From: Ailanthus altissimus
Taxonomy: Eukaryota > Streptophyta > Magnoliopsida > Sapindales > Simaroubaceae
Direction: 5' to 3'
Assembly (NCBI GenBank): GCA_946807835.1
Contig: OX327686.1
Coordinates: 16,058,001 to 16,122,000 of the forward strand
Length of the DNA: 64,000 bases
Shown: in pieces, positions 38,201 to 50,452 of the stretch
How the letters are laid out: each line of letters opens with the position of its first letter
How positions within the stretch are numbered: the stretch's first letter is position 1
Translations under genes and position numbers: made by a program
Notes under the pieces: generated by a model
Seen by the model: the letters and a program-made list of their open reading frames with translations, nothing else
The model's database searches: none
Told to the model about the DNA's origin: nothing

Positions 38201-38999
38201 TCTTATTTACTTTTATTTAAAGTTTATATTTGTGTTCTTGTTGTTTTAAACATGAATACTTTTATGAACCTTGGATTGATATATTTGAGTATTTGACTAA
38301 ACTTTATGTTTTAAGGGCTTAAGTAACTCTACTAAGTAATATATTTTGATGTATTAAATTGATTATTGCCAATATTTTGCATTATTCATTTATACTTTTC
38401 TGAATTTAATGCTTCTAATCAAATTGGGAAATTGATTAGATGATTTAGACTTGTGAGTTATGTGTTTGAGAAATTTTAACTCATATGTTGGATTTGATTA
38501 CCATAGCCTTTGATTGTATTGAGTTGGTAACTAATAGAATCAAGGTGTACGCTAAAAGTAGCATAATGCATGTATAGATGACCAAGTTAGATAGGGATAT
38601 CAACTTGATTATATATGCATAAAGTCTTTTTTGACGCTCGGGAGAGGTAGTGAGCCTACTTTTAAACCATTGGTTAGTGAATTTGCAAAAGTGGTCGTTA
38701 ATCATTATTACTAAAAAATATAAAAAATGTAGAGTAAATTTAAAACCCTAGGACCCATGCCATACGAATTGCATCCCTTTGAAATTTGTTTGACTTGTAG
38801 TTAATTTTAGTAATTTTTAGTCTTTAACCATTCTAGTGTTTTAATTAGCCTAGATAAAGTTAGGTTGTGAAAGCTATAGTACTTTGTGTTAATTTAGTAA
38901 CCAAGCCCATGAGACGATACTCTACTTATACATTATTACTTGTTCATGGCCTGTGCACTTATAGTTTAATATTCGTGTGTCTTTAAAATGCATTGAACA
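35286..38999 (+). mobile_element. 5' LTR of element C, interrupted by A6
   Basis: It begins TGATGAGTATGATTTTAAC and ends AATGCATTGAACA, as does the 3' LTR. Without A6 and its duplicated ATAAC it is about 1.57 kb. The short open frames inside (35300-35503 on -, 35550-35750 on +) have counterparts in the 3' LTR and are LTR sequence. Confidence 0.88.
35684..37822 (+). mobile_element. Family A solo LTR, copy A6, with ATAAC target duplication
   Basis: It begins TATTGGAGATGGTGCTCACG and ends AGCACGCTCACA. ATAAC flanks it at 35679-35683 and 37823-37827. The 3' LTR of element C (about 48380-48400) shows the corresponding site without the insertion. Confidence 0.92.
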
Positions 39000-39005
39000 T
39001 GTTTT

Positions 39006-39023
39006 TGGAGCCGTTGCCAGGGA
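39006..39023 (+). other. Primer binding site of element C
   Basis: TGGAGCCGTTGCCAGGGA, a slightly altered tRNA-Asp type site (typical form TGGCGCCGTTGCCGGGGA), six bases after the LTR end. Confidence 0.8.
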
Positions 39024-39184
39024 TTGAAAGTTTTAAATTATTGATAATATTGTGGATAACCAACTTGATTTTAATTTAAGCATTTTAATTTTATCTTATT
39101 TGTGATTGAATTTGATTGTATTATGGTTGTTAAAGGTGTTTGCGAAGAACTTGGAGTTTAGAGTTACTACATTTGGATCCAGAA

Positions 39185-40255
39185 GTTGAATGCACCTTGC
39201 AAATGTTTAGGAGAGAAAGGAGAAGTCTAGTTCCACCTATGGGTGACCACGATAACAACAACCAACAATCACAGACATTGCGGGCTATTTTATGCTAATG
39301 GTTACTAAAATCTATTCAAGAATCCATTGTTAAGGGGTTCAAGCCAACAATTTTAAATTGAACTCAGCCCTTATCAATATAGTACAGTAAACTTAGTATG
39401 GAGATTTTCTAAGTGGGGATCCGAATGTTCATCTAGCTATATTTTTTGAGATTTATGAAACAATCAAGATGAATTGGTTTCGGATGATGCCATCTGCTTA
39501 TGCTTGTTCCTGTTTTCTCTTAGGGACAAGGTGAGGTGATGGCTTCAATCTCTATAACTATAAAGCATGCAACATAGGAAGAGCTTGCATAAAAATTCCT
39601 CACTAAGTTTTTCCCACCATTTAAGACTTCGTAACTTTGATGGGAGATAGCTTACTTTTTATAGTTGGACTTTGAGCCACTCTATAAAGCTTAAGAGCAA
39701 TTTAAAGATCTTATTAGGAGATTCCCTCAATATGGATACCAAGATTGATTCCAAATTCAACTCTTATACAACTGGTTGAATGGTCAAACAAGAACCATTA
39801 TGGATACGGCAACATGTGGCACTTTATTGTTTAAGATCATGGATGAAGCTTAAGTTTTGTTGGAGGAAATGGCATGTAACAATTACCAATAGGCTAATAA
39901 GAGGTCCATTGTAAAGAAGGCAGTTGACGTTCATGAAGTTGATCTATTAGTTGCCATCTCAGCTTAAATGTCAGCTTTGGCCATTCAAATCTCCACACTT
40001 AATGCTAAAAAGCTTCAAAAAGTAAGGATCTAATGTTGGTAGCAAATGTTTAACATACCATTGAAAGAAGTAACTCAGAATAAGCACAATATATTAACAA
40101 CTAGAACTTCAACAATCAAAATAACAACTTTCCCACTAATTATTATTTTGGGCTTCATAATTAAGAAAATTTTCTTATGGTAACACAAGGAATGCTCTAT
40201 AACTTTCATCGAGGTTTAATCAGTTGATAGTTGAGAAAAAATCCTCATTAAAAGA
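39185..40255 (+). pseudogene. Degenerate Athila/Tat gag of element C, first part
   Basis: Recognisable pieces in shifting frames are GDPNVHLAIFFEIYETIK near 39415 (family: EDPN-HL--F-E-CDT-K), then the arginine-rich stretch, TRTIMDTATCGTLLFK near 39790 and LLEEMACNNYQ near 39860. In order these match the gag of Athila/Tat Ty3/gypsy elements. Many stops are present. LTR F interrupts it at 40261. Confidence 0.8.
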
Positions 40256-40260
40256 CTTAT

Positions 40261-42976
40261 TGTCACACCCCAGACCCAAAAGATCTGACACACGACATCA
40301 CTTACATTCATTCAATAATACTTAAACATTCATTTTAATTTCTTTCAGAATTATAGTAATTGAATTATGACTGGGACAATTAGTAAACCGGAGATACGCA
40401 GAGTTTTCTCAGAGATTAACACTCTACTACGTCACCAGTAGCAACTTTATTACCGGAAGCCCAGAATATATTCATTGCAAATTCTTACTTAAAATCAATC
40501 CATTACTACACTTGGTGAAACTTAAACTAAATCCAACCACACACAATAAAATAATACATAAGTATTTATTCACTAGGGACAAATCAAATATCTTATCCCA
40601 CGTGTCCCCAAATGAAACACTTAGCAACCTAACAACTTAGGGAACCCAAGGAACAGCAGAAGCCTTGCCAAATCCGCTAAGCACACATGTACCTTATTTA
40701 CCTGAAATCACCATAAACTATAATGAGTATAAAACTCAGTAAGCATACTAGTTTTTCATATGTCAAATACAAATACATATATGTACACAATGCATATGTA
40801 TGATATGCTGTGATCAATCAAAATCATAATCTTATCAAATCACATATCATGTAAGCGCTTACACATTCTTTCAAAACACATAATAGGAATACCATCACTC
40901 AACTACTACTTAGTAGGACTTACATATCACATATCACATAATGAGCCAAATGTCACTCGTAGGTGACATACCGTATGAGAGGAATAGTACAAGTGAGGTC
41001 TTGAAATTACATATATATAATGCTCATGCCCGAAGGTAAAAGCCAAACCCTCACCCTGATCATCGGTGAGTCCTCTCACATGCACCAATACGCCACCACA
41101 CAAATGTGATGACTCATACTTCCTTTAAGTACCAATAGGATCCTCCCTACATACGGAACACATAACATATACCAATCCCGAAGGAAAGGCCACACATAAA
41201 GGCTCCACAAATCACATAAAATGCCTACTAACTTAACAGTGAGTTCAAGTACCCTCAAAATACAAAATATTTCTCATGGACATATTACACTTCAAAAGCT
41301 TTCTTTGTTAAACATATCTTATTTTGAAAGCTCACTTTCAAAAACACATGTATGTCATGTATGTCCATGCTCATATTTATAAATATATATCTTCACATTT
41401 CATATCAAAATATACTTTGACATAACATAAACATATTCCTAACCACATTTACAAAATCATACAAAACAATTACTATGTTTTATTGTGATTTCAGTAAAAA
41501 GTCTAGTATACTTACCTCTTAACACTTTCAGCTACAAGGCTTAAATCTCCTTAACCTATCAATGGAGATTAATCCTTTCATAAGCCTCACAATTCACACA
41601 AAATACTTTAAATAGCTTACAAAATTATACACAATGCATTTATCACATCAAATTGGTCTAAATATTTGGTTTCTCAAAACCTATCATTCTGACCACTTAC
41701 ACTTAACAAAAATTTCTAATACATCAAATGATGTCCAATTACTCCAAAATCAGAATATACCATTCTTGACTCATATATCCTTCTTATATATGAATATTAT
41801 ATCAAATTTTCTACACAATCCATTCCATACACACCATCGAATCCAAACTACAAACCTGACAGGATCAAGATACTTACTGAACAGTATTCAATCTCCCACT
41901 TTTATAAAATCATATACTAACTCAAAAATTATAAAAATACCACATAATTACTCTTAACATATATCTCAGTCCATGATAAATATTTCACTTCCAAATCACT
42001 GCCAAAAGTATTTTAAAACTATTTTATTCTATAACTTTAAAAATCTGTTAATCAAATATTGCAATGAGCTGATACACTTTAGAAACTCATAACATTTCAA
42101 TCACATTGATCTAAATTCTCAATTCCGAGTATATCATATTAGACATATAAACTTATCATATTCTACAAATTCGGAATTTTTGAAGATCATTCAGTAGGAC
42201 AAACATTGTTCGTCACTGTATTATACTGTTTATATAGGAAATTTCCAGAATTTCAGGGTCATTTTGGTAAATTCACAACAAATTCAATTTCTGGAATTTT
42301 GAATCGATTCAAAGTCTCAGATGATACTAAACATGTCTAATTTCATATACTCAAAATTAAAAACCAGAATCGAATCACAACAATTTATAAAATTCCTAGA
42401 TCAAGAGGTTATCCAGCAGAAATTCCATAATTCATCATGATTTATCAAACTATCTTATAGATCATCATCAATTCTCATATGATCTTACGAAATACACAAC
42501 AAATCCTCAATTATACATATTTTCAGAAATCAAAACTTAAAGTAATTAACTTAATTAATACCAATAAATTGAGAAATACGTATGATATACCTCTTGAAAT
42601 TCAAAATTCCAATTTCTTCTTCTTTTTCTTCTTCTTCTCCTCTTTCTCTCTCCTCTATTTCTCTCTTCTCTCTCTTAAAATGGGTAGCTCGACCTAAAAA
42701 TGGTAAATTAGGGTTTAAAAGTGTATTTTTATACTAAGAGGCTAATTTTTGGTATTTACGAATTTATCCCCAAAACTTTCAAAGTATTACAATTTGGTCC
42801 CTAAAATAAATCTAAAGTCTTGCAATTAAACCCAATGCTAATAGTATCACCTTAACCTATACAAACACTACTAATAACAATATATAAATCAAGTATCATC
42901 AACATACAAATAAAATACGTATATTTATATATATATAAATACTTATTCTTACCAGTCGTGGATACTGGTTACCACA
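40261..42976 (-). mobile_element. Solo LTR F (chromovirus-like Ty3/gypsy)
   Basis: The reverse complement starts TGTGGTAACCAGTATCCACG and ends GTCTGGGGTGTGACA; the GGGTGTGACA end is common among plant chromovirus LTRs. The flanks CTTAT (40256-40260) and ATTAT (42977-42981) differ by one base. It is 2716 bp with no coding domain, a TATA box and a GA-rich leader (reverse of about 42613-42675). The + open frames at 41634-41957 and 42479-42697 are Thr/Ser- or Phe-rich artefacts. Confidence 0.75.
42724..42733 (-). promoter_or_regulatory. TATA box of LTR F
   Basis: TATAAAAATA on the reverse strand, followed in that direction by AAACCCTAATTTACC and the GA-rich stretch. Confidence 0.5.
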
Positions 42977-42981
42977 ATTAT

Positions 42982-43266
42982 TATGTACTTTTATTATTAA
43001 GACAAGAGAAAGATTCAACAAAGATAAGGCTCGACTTGATAATATTGAGATACATCACACCAACATGAATGCTACATTTAAGTCATTAGAGGTACAAGTT
43101 GGCAAACTTGCCAATGTAATCAAGGATAGATCTTTTGCTAAGTTTTTAAGTGATATAGAGCTTAACCTAAGGAAGCATTGCAAGGTTATCACTCTTAGAA
43201 ATGGAAGCTCAAAAGCCAAAAGAGAGTAAAGAAGTGGACAAGGAAGTTGAACTAAAACCACAAAAG
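42982..43266 (+). pseudogene. Element C gag, second part (pre-protease linker)
   Basis: It continues gag after LTR F. It contains NATFKSLEVQVGKLANVIKD and ITLRNGSSK, matching the LE-QVGQLAN and C-AITLRSGK segments upstream of the protease in Athila/Tat polyproteins. It is interrupted by LTR D2 at 43272. Confidence 0.8.
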
Positions 43267-43271
43267 GTGAA

Positions 43272-44604
43272 TGTTGTGTGTTTTCTATAACACAAATTAG
43301 CGCAAGTGCACGTTGTCGCAACAAGTAATATATGATGAGAAAAGTATCGATCCCACAGAGAATGATTTATCTTTTCTAGTTTAAGTACTGAAATGGTGTC
43401 TTTCTACTATTATCCAGAAAATGATTTAATGTATGATATTAAACTACTCAAGTAAAAGAACAACTTAATTATGCTAAGTGATAAACTAAATTACCAACAA
43501 GTTAAATTCAATATGAGAAATCCTAGGATTACAAGCTATCCCTCATTATGCACATAAATTCAACAGAATCTCTTTTAGGTCTATTGGTTCTCAACTTGAT
43601 ATATTGACCAAAACACTTAACACATCACAAGCCTCTTTTACAGGTCAAGCAAACATATTCTATCCAATCAAATATCTATATGTCTATGATAAATAAATTG
43701 AACAAAATTCATTAAGCACAAGTTTTATGAGCCATACATGCTTTATGAGTATATGTCTATCTCATATGAAACTCAAGTGTACTACACTATGATCATGCAT
43801 CAATATGCTTAAGACTGAATACCTAAATGCCTTTGTCAAGTTTATTTAAGCATTTCTAGATCAATTTAACTACTGGCCAAGTAATCAAATAGCATTAAGC
43901 ACAAGCACAATGAATATATCAAAAGCTGAATTAATACCATAAAAGAGAGAGCTAAAATCAATCACATAATAAGTTCAAGGATGTAATCCTAGATTAATGA
44001 AATTAGCTCATCATTAAACTACATAATCTTGAAGCTAATTCCATCAATACATGTAAACTAAACATCTTACAACAAGTAAAGAATCAAAGCAAAGAAGACA
44101 TCCCTGTCAAATGTCTTTGAAGTTGAAGCTTGCTTTCCTCCTCTTTGATTTTTCCAAACTTAGAAGTTAGGTGTTTCTTTGTGTTTTCAGCTGCTGTCCC
44201 AGCTGGAGTCTCCTCTCAAAATGTAAGTTTTGTGCAAATATATAGGTAAGAGCACGGAATTAGGGCGCACTTAGGGTTGCTTTTGGATTTCCTGATTTTC
44301 AGCAACCTGTCAACTTTTGCTGTCCAGGTCCCGGCGCCGCGGCGCTGCGATTCAATGCCGCGGCGCTGAAATCCAGTGCTGCGGCACTGAACTGTAGCAA
44401 ACAGTGGTACTGTAGCAAACAGTGCCACCATTTGTATTTTAATCTCTAATGCTCTCATTTGCGTCCGTTTTCCGGTATTTTTGCTTCGATAATGCTTAAA
44501 CCTATAAAACAACATTAATATGCATAAATAGCCCAATTATTGAGATAAATTGAACAAATATCAAGTTAGGAAGATAAAATAGTTTATACAATTACGCCTT
44601 ATCA
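43272..44604 (-). mobile_element. Solo LTR D2 with GTGAA target duplication
   Basis: Reverse copy of D1. The + strand begins TGTTGTGTGTTTTC and ends TTACGCCTTATCA; GTGAA flanks it at 43267-43271 and 44605-44609. At 1333 bp it lacks part of the CTACAGTA/GCGCC cluster of D1. The reverse open frame at 44216-44536 translates that repeat region and is not a gene. Confidence 0.92.
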
Positions 44605-44609
44605 GTGAA

Positions 44610-45375
44610 TTTGAAGCCTAACTCTATTTTTTTTATTTTTATAATCCTCCTATTATTACTCTTCTATTACCATATCCTTAATGGTTCCAAAAGAAGAAAT
44701 TGGATGCCCACTCTAAGTTCCTTAAAGTCTTTAAGAAAATTCATAAATATCCCTTTTATAGCTGCTTTAGATCAAATGTCGAATTATGTAAAAATCATGA
44801 AGAAAATGATGTTAGTGAAAACAAAAGGTTAGAGGAGTATGAGACGGTCAAGCTAACGGAGGGGTGTAGTGTAATTCTTCAGTCAAATTTTCCTCAAAAG
44901 TTAAAGAATCCAAGTAGCTTTACAATCTATTGGACTATTAGGGAGTCTACTTTTGAGAAAGCTTTATGTGATCTTGAGGCAAGCATCAATATTATACCTT
45001 TATCCATTTTTTGAAAGTTAGGACTTTAAGAGGTGAAGCCAATAAAAATTTCCTTGTAAATGGCAGATAGATCTCTCACTTATCCATGAGGTGTTATTGA
45101 AGATGTGCTAGTCAAAATGGACAAATTAATTCTTCTGGTGGACTTTGTGTTCTAGACATGAAGGGAGATGACGAGTTTCCTATTATTCTTGGTTGACCAT
45201 TCTTAGCTACTGAGAGGGTTCTCATGAATATGGAAAGAGGAGAGATAAAAATGAGAGTGCAAGATGAGGAAGTCGTATTTAAGCCCTTCAAGGAATTGAA
45301 GTTGATAAATAACTCTGAAGAATGCTTAAAGATTGAAAATATGGATCCAGATAGAGAACAGTGCCTCATCTTAAA
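44610..45375 (+). pseudogene. Degenerate aspartic protease region of element C
   Basis: It follows the Athila/Tat layout: a leader with KKIHKYPFYS and EENDVSENKRLEEYE, then LKNPSSFTIYWTI, then the catalytic turn CDLEASINIIPLSIF (family CDLGASINLMP, so the Gly after Asp-Leu is replaced by Glu), then DEFPIILG and GEIKMRVQDEEVVFK. The protease would release Gag and Pol products from the polyprotein. Frame changes and stops (44605-44832 and 44700-45014 are successive frames) make it inactive. No reverse transcriptase follows. Confidence 0.85.
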
Positions 45376-45718
45376 AGGAGATTGATGCTATCCAACCTCA
45401 AGTTTATGACAAGTCAATAGTGCACTGAACAAAGACGAAGATAAGGCATAGAAAGATCATCATAAGAAATCAATCAAATATCGGCTACCGAAGATTATTC
45501 TGCCGAAGTTGCTAAATAACTCTGAAGAATGCTTAAAGATTAAAAATATGGATCCTGATAGAGAACAGTGCCTCATCTTAAAAGGAGATTGATGCCATCC
45601 AACCTCAAGTTTATGACAAGGCAATAGTGCACTGAACAAAGACGAAGATAAGGCATAGAAAGATCGTCATAAGAAATCAATCAAATATCGGCTGCCGAAG
45701 ATCATTCTTTCGACCAAA
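45305..45718. repeat. 207-bp tandem duplication at the protease end
   Basis: Units 45305-45511 and 45512-45718 share TAAATAACTCTGAAGAATGC through AAATATCGGCT-CCGAAGAT with a few differences. It lies where the reverse transcriptase should begin. Confidence 0.9.
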
Positions 45719-47995
45719 GTTAAAACTCTTTTCGTATAAGCTCAAAACAAAAAAGTTTGGTTCATTCTTTGATGATCATCTCATGGAGCTTTAAAAATCG
45801 AGGAAAGATGTTGTAAAGGCCATTGCGTACATATTAAAGCACCACAATGGAGGAGTGTTCCATGAGTGAAACATTTCCAAAGTTCGATTTGATCCTCCAT
45901 GAATCCTGAAAAAGTCAAGCTGAAGACATTAAATCAACGCTACTTAAGAGGCAACCCTAGGTATATCTTATTTTGTTAACTTGTAGTTATGTTGTTTGTG
46001 GTATTTTTGATGAAGAACATAAGCAGGGCAAAAAGGGTTTTAAGTAAATGCTCTCGTATTTGTATTTAGAATGCCCTAGCATCATTTCCTGAGAATTCCA
46101 GAAATTTTAGATCATTTCAATATTAAGGCGTCCAAATTCAATGCCTCATTTTTAAATTCAAAGTTGGTCAAATACTGTAGCGTTAAATTGTAGTACACAT
46201 GCATTCATATAATGGCCAAACACTTTAGCAATCACACTTTCAACGTCTTAGTATTCCAATATGAACGTTGGGCGGTAATTTTACAACGCTCCAACGTCAA
46301 ATCCTGAGAGTTTAAGGGGTTTTCAAAAGTTTTCAAGGCCTTTGCCTTGAAGTCCAATGCCTCAGTGTCAACTATTCACTTGGAAGGCTAATAAGATCAA
46401 CGCTCTTGCGTTGCGATTAATCAATACCCCAATGTTTGTCATTTTAAAAAATGGTTCACCCCTCAAAATCAAAACACTACAGCGTTTATAGAGGAGTGTT
46501 TTGATTCTTATTTGTTACCCTATATTTATATTGGGGTGGGGAAATACTTCTTATGGCTATAATAAGATTGCTATGTTCTATGTTTCTTTTCTTAGTTTAT
46601 GTCTTATATTATATTTATGTCTTGTCTTATGTTATTTATGTTATAGTTTATGTCTTTTATTTTGAAAAAGAAAAGCATGAGTAATATGAGTGTTTTCCAA
46701 GTTTAAAATCTTGTGTATATTACTTTTTTTTTTCTTTCTTTCTTGTGTTAGATTGTGATAAAGATTACTTGTTTATGGTAAATTAAATAGATCGCCAAAC
46801 TTTTCAATTCCTTAGGAAATGGTTATATTTGAAATGATCCATGCATTAACAACTAGACAGAATTCAGCCTTAGTTAAGTATTACACTTCAGTCTCGATGA
46901 TCGAGCACATCAGAACTAGTTTGATTACAACTCAAGGCAAAATCCTAGGAAACAAGTAAGTAGGGAAAGGAAATTAGGCCAGTTTTCGACCGTTTGAACT
47001 TTTCTAGCCCACCTGAGTATATATTCAACCTAGCCACCCAATTTGAGCCTGAATTAACTTTTCTTATTGAAAAATTACATTACAAGCTTAAGCCATGAGT
47101 TCAAATACTTTAAACACCCTTAACATTATATATATAGAGCCTATTAACATATGTTGGGATTGTGTTGAGTTAAATGGTGAAAAGGTAGAAAATTTCAAAA
47201 AATTGGCAAAGTAAGTGCCAAATTCAGTGAGTATAGACTCTAAGTTTGAAAGAGTGATGCTGCCTTTTGTATTTATTATTAATTTTTTTTTATCTCTCTT
47301 GTTTAAACAAATAACGTAGTTTGTGGTTTAAGTTAGGGAAAAATTCAAAAGTGAGGTGAGAAAGTCCAAATGTTAGGGCTTAGTGTTCATGGTGTGATTT
47401 ATACCCAATTATTATCTAAATATTCCACCTTAACCCTACATTACAAGCTAATTAAAGTTCTAATCGATCCCTATTTACACATTTTCGTACATTATAGGAG
47501 AGTTGCATGAAAAAAATTATCTTTTGGTAGTGTTATGTTATGAAAAGTTATACCGAGACAATATTTTTATGTGCAAACTTGAGTTATTGAGCCTATATAG
47601 ATAGATTCGACTTACATTTTCTTATTTCACACACATATAGTTGATCACTTGTAGTGTGAAGAAGGAAAGTGCTTAGTTATAGTGCATGTGGATTATTAAA
47701 AATTATTCACCAACTTTGAATGAGTTGAAGTTGAGTAAAACAACCCCTTAGATAAATAAGTGATCATCAATCTAATCCAACCTTGTCACAGTGTTCTTAA
47801 TTTTTTTTCTTATTTTTGCTTATTTTGTAATTCTTAGTTAGTTATTATTTTGACTATATTTCTCTTTCCTGAATGGAATAAGCATTCAACCGACCATTTC
47901 CTTTCCTAAATAAGGGTCCAAAAAAGCTTTCTTTTACTTTGGAAAAATACCTCCAATTATTTGATGACATGTAATTATTTAAGTTTGAGAAAGTT
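45719..47995 (+). other. 3' non-coding region of element C
   Basis: At about 45913-45960 the polyprotein-end signature occurs (TCAAGCTGAAGAC...GAGGCAACCCTAGG; family form CTTGGGAGGCAACCCAAG). The region also holds many AACGC/GCGTT words (46060-46500), a purine-rich run GGGGTGGGGAAATAC at about 46533, a block at about 46985-47060 shared with element E (GTTTGA-CTTTTC-AGCC and AGCCACCC--TTTGAGCCT), and a purine-rich stretch before the 3' LTR. There is no open frame of note. Confidence 0.7.
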
Positions 47996-49577
47996 TGATG
48001 AGTATGATTTTAACATGTATTTTGGCTCAATTTTAACTTCGATTCTTACTATTTTCGAATAATTACATGATATTTATGTATTCAAATGTTGGTTTTGTAG
48101 GATAGAAGATGAAATGATAAATTGTAAGGAAAAAAAATATAAAAAATGGAGTCAAAGAGTGAAAATGTAGACCAGGCCTTAAAAAAAAGGGATGAACGCC
48201 CCAACGCTTTATCATTAAATGCAACAGTGTTCATCCATCTAGATGAATGCCCTGGAATTAACTTGCTAATGCCTCTGCATTTCTACAAAAGTGAACGCTA
48301 TGGCATAAGAATGTATACGAGGTTGAATAATTTCCTAAGAATCCCAAGACAGTTAATGCTCCCACGTTGGTTCAGTGGCGCAGCTGTGTTATAGTACCCC
48401 AACGTTACATAACAAGAATGTTGCAGCATTCATATCGTACAGTTGAGAAAGCCCCTGCGTTCCAAGAGAAAATGCCGTAGAGTTACTACTTTTTTCTGCA
48501 TTATAAGAAGCCACTATTTTGGAATTTTCTAGGGAAGCTGGATGTTTAAACTTTAGTGCTTTACCAAAATAGACTCTTCTAAGTCAAAAATCCTTCTTTT
48601 TTGTTAAAAATAAAGAGCAATCAATATTTGAAACCAACTTAGAAGAAGAAAATACGATCCAGTAGTTGGAGACTTCTCAAAAGAGACATCCTTGGAGCTT
48701 GGACCTTGGAACACCACAAAGACTAAAGGCTTCAAGAGTGTCTACAACTAGTTTTCATTCTCACTCTATCTTATTTACTTTTATTTTAAGTTTATATTTG
48801 CAGTTCTTGTTGTTTTAAACATAAATACCTTTATGAACTTTTGGATTGATGTATTTGAGTAGTTGACCATGGATAACTAAACTTTTGTTCTAAGGGATTG
48901 ATGTAACTCTATTAAGTACTAAGTTTTGATTTTTCAATTGATTAATGGCTATATTTTGCATTATTCATTTATGTTTTTATGAATTAATGCTTTTAATCTA
49001 ATTAGAAAATTGCTTAAATAATTTAGACACGTGAGGTATGTGCTTGGGAAAGTTTACTTATGTGTTGGATTTGATTAGCATAGCCTTTGATTGTATTGAG
49101 TTAGGAGACTAATATAGTCAAAGTGACCTCTAAAATATAGTATAATGCATGTATGGATGACTAATTGGATAGTGATATCGACTTAATTGTATATGCATAG
49201 AGTCTCACTTGATGCTCGGGAAAGGTAGTGAGCCTATTTCTAAACACTTGGTTAGTGGATTTGCAAAAGTGGTTGTTAATAATTATTACTAAAGAACATA
49301 GGAAAGGTAGAGTGAATTCAAGGCCCTAGGACTCGTGCCATAAAATTTATATCCCTTTAAATGTGTTTAATTTGTAGTTAATTTTAGTAATTTTTAGTCT
49401 TTAACCATTCTAGTCTTTTAATAAGTCTAGATGAAGTTAGGTTGTGAAGGCCATAGTACTTAATGTTAATTTAGAAACCAATCATCGTGGGATGATACTT
49501 TACTCACACTTTATTACTTGTTCATGGTCTGTGCACTTGCAGTTTAATATTTGTGTATGTTTAAAATGCATTGAACA
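47996..49577 (+). mobile_element. 3' LTR of element C
   Basis: TGATGAGTATGATTTTAAC to AATGCATTGAACA, 1582 bp. It has the uninterrupted site of A6 and the shared block near its end (TGGGATGATACTTTACTC, TTATTACTTGTTC, GTGCACTTGC). The open frame at 48146-48394 is LTR sequence, not a gene. Confidence 0.9.
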
Positions 49578-49582
49578 AACGT

Positions 49583-50175
49583 GTAAAACACATATTCAAA
49601 GAAAAAACTCAAAACCTTATGCAAAAAAAATAAAATAAAATATTCTGTTGCTGGGATTCGAACTCAGGACTTTTGGGTGAGAGCCAAAAGATCTACCCAT
49701 ATAGGCTACAACGGTGTTTTTTTAAGGTTATTCTTTATAAGAATATATATCAATGTCGAACTTGCTTCTTCATTGTGATTTGAAAGATACACACAAGCAT
49801 AACATGAATAATATTTAAATTCATACCATATATGCATGGGTGATTATTCAAGAGTTATTCATTATTACAGTGTCAACATTTGACATTCATTCAAATTGTA
49901 ATAATTATTATCTAGCTTTTGTTTGCAACACTCCTACACATAATACCATCTCTCTCGGATGAACACTAATGCATGTGCACTATCTTTAGTGGATAAACAC
50001 TGCCTTGCACATAATCTTCATTCTTGTAATTCGGTGAATTAAGAGAAGATGATGGTTGACGTGAGGTTCTAAATCCACCACTCACTTTTACATCCCACTT
50101 TGAACTACTCATACTACTTTCAAAAAAATATTCATACTATTATGAACAACTCTTTAATAAAGTTCATCGTACGTT
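49583..50175. other. Flank of element C; SINE-like fragment, otherwise no feature
   Basis: Apart from the SINE-like copy at 49640-49725, it is AT-rich with no open frame or repeat that I recognise. Confidence 0.5.
49640..49725 (-). mobile_element. tRNA-derived SINE-like fragment
   Basis: On the reverse strand, TAGCCTATATGGGTAGA resembles an A box and GAGTTCGAATCCCAGC is a good B box about 45 bp downstream. It is related to the copy at 33925-34015. It lies about 60 bp beyond the end of element C. Confidence 0.6.
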
Positions 50176-50179
50176 ACAC

Positions 50180-50452
50180 GTTTTGTAGAAATTACAGCTG
50201 CCAACGGTAAAAAAATGACTAATAGAACACTTTCTTACACCCTTCTCAGTTCCGGAATCAATTTCATGAATGTGTGTGAAAATTATGGGACCTAATAGCA
50301 ATAATGTCTTTAATTGCAGGGTACATATTAATATAGTGAATAAAATATTGTTACTTTATTGTCGAATTTTTAACTAAAAAATATTTTCGAGTAACAACTA
50401 TCAACTGTCATCACTTAAACACATATATTGTAATGGTTTAGTTGTTAGGGAT
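50180..50452. repeat. Paralogous segment, copy 2 (left of LTR G)
   Basis: Matches 29400-29680 in order (CTAATAGCAATA-TGTCTTT; GTAACAACTATCAACTGTCAT). It continues after LTR G at 52270-52400. Confidence 0.65.

Larger units (their letters stand above)
35286..49577 (+). mobile_element. Athila/Tat-type LTR retrotransposon C, two LTRs, internally deleted, three nested insertions
   Basis: 5' LTR 35286-38999, tRNA-Asp-like primer binding site, broken gag and protease, 3' non-coding region and 3' LTR 47996-49577. AACAT (35281-35285) and AACGT (49578-49582) are probably the same target duplication with one change. Reverse transcriptase, RNase H and integrase are absent, so it moved, if at all, with help from another element. 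The LTRs differ at many positions, which makes it an old insertion. A6 sits in its 5' LTR, F in gag, and D2 between gag and protease. Confidence 0.88.

Noticed and set aside
41634..41957. 107-residue open frame, the second longest on the + strand.
   Set aside because: It lies antisense inside solo LTR F, is rich in Thr, Ser, His and Asn as expected from AT-rich DNA, and has no motif.
44216..44536. 106-residue reverse open frame; also 17206-17511 (101 residues).
   Set aside because: Both are readings of the same LTR family (D2 and D1), overlapping its GC-rich repeat; they do not agree in sequence as real homologous proteins would.
49640..49725. Possible tRNA gene, because the B box is good.
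   Set aside because: No acceptor stem or anticodon arm can be formed; it fits a tRNA-derived SINE better.
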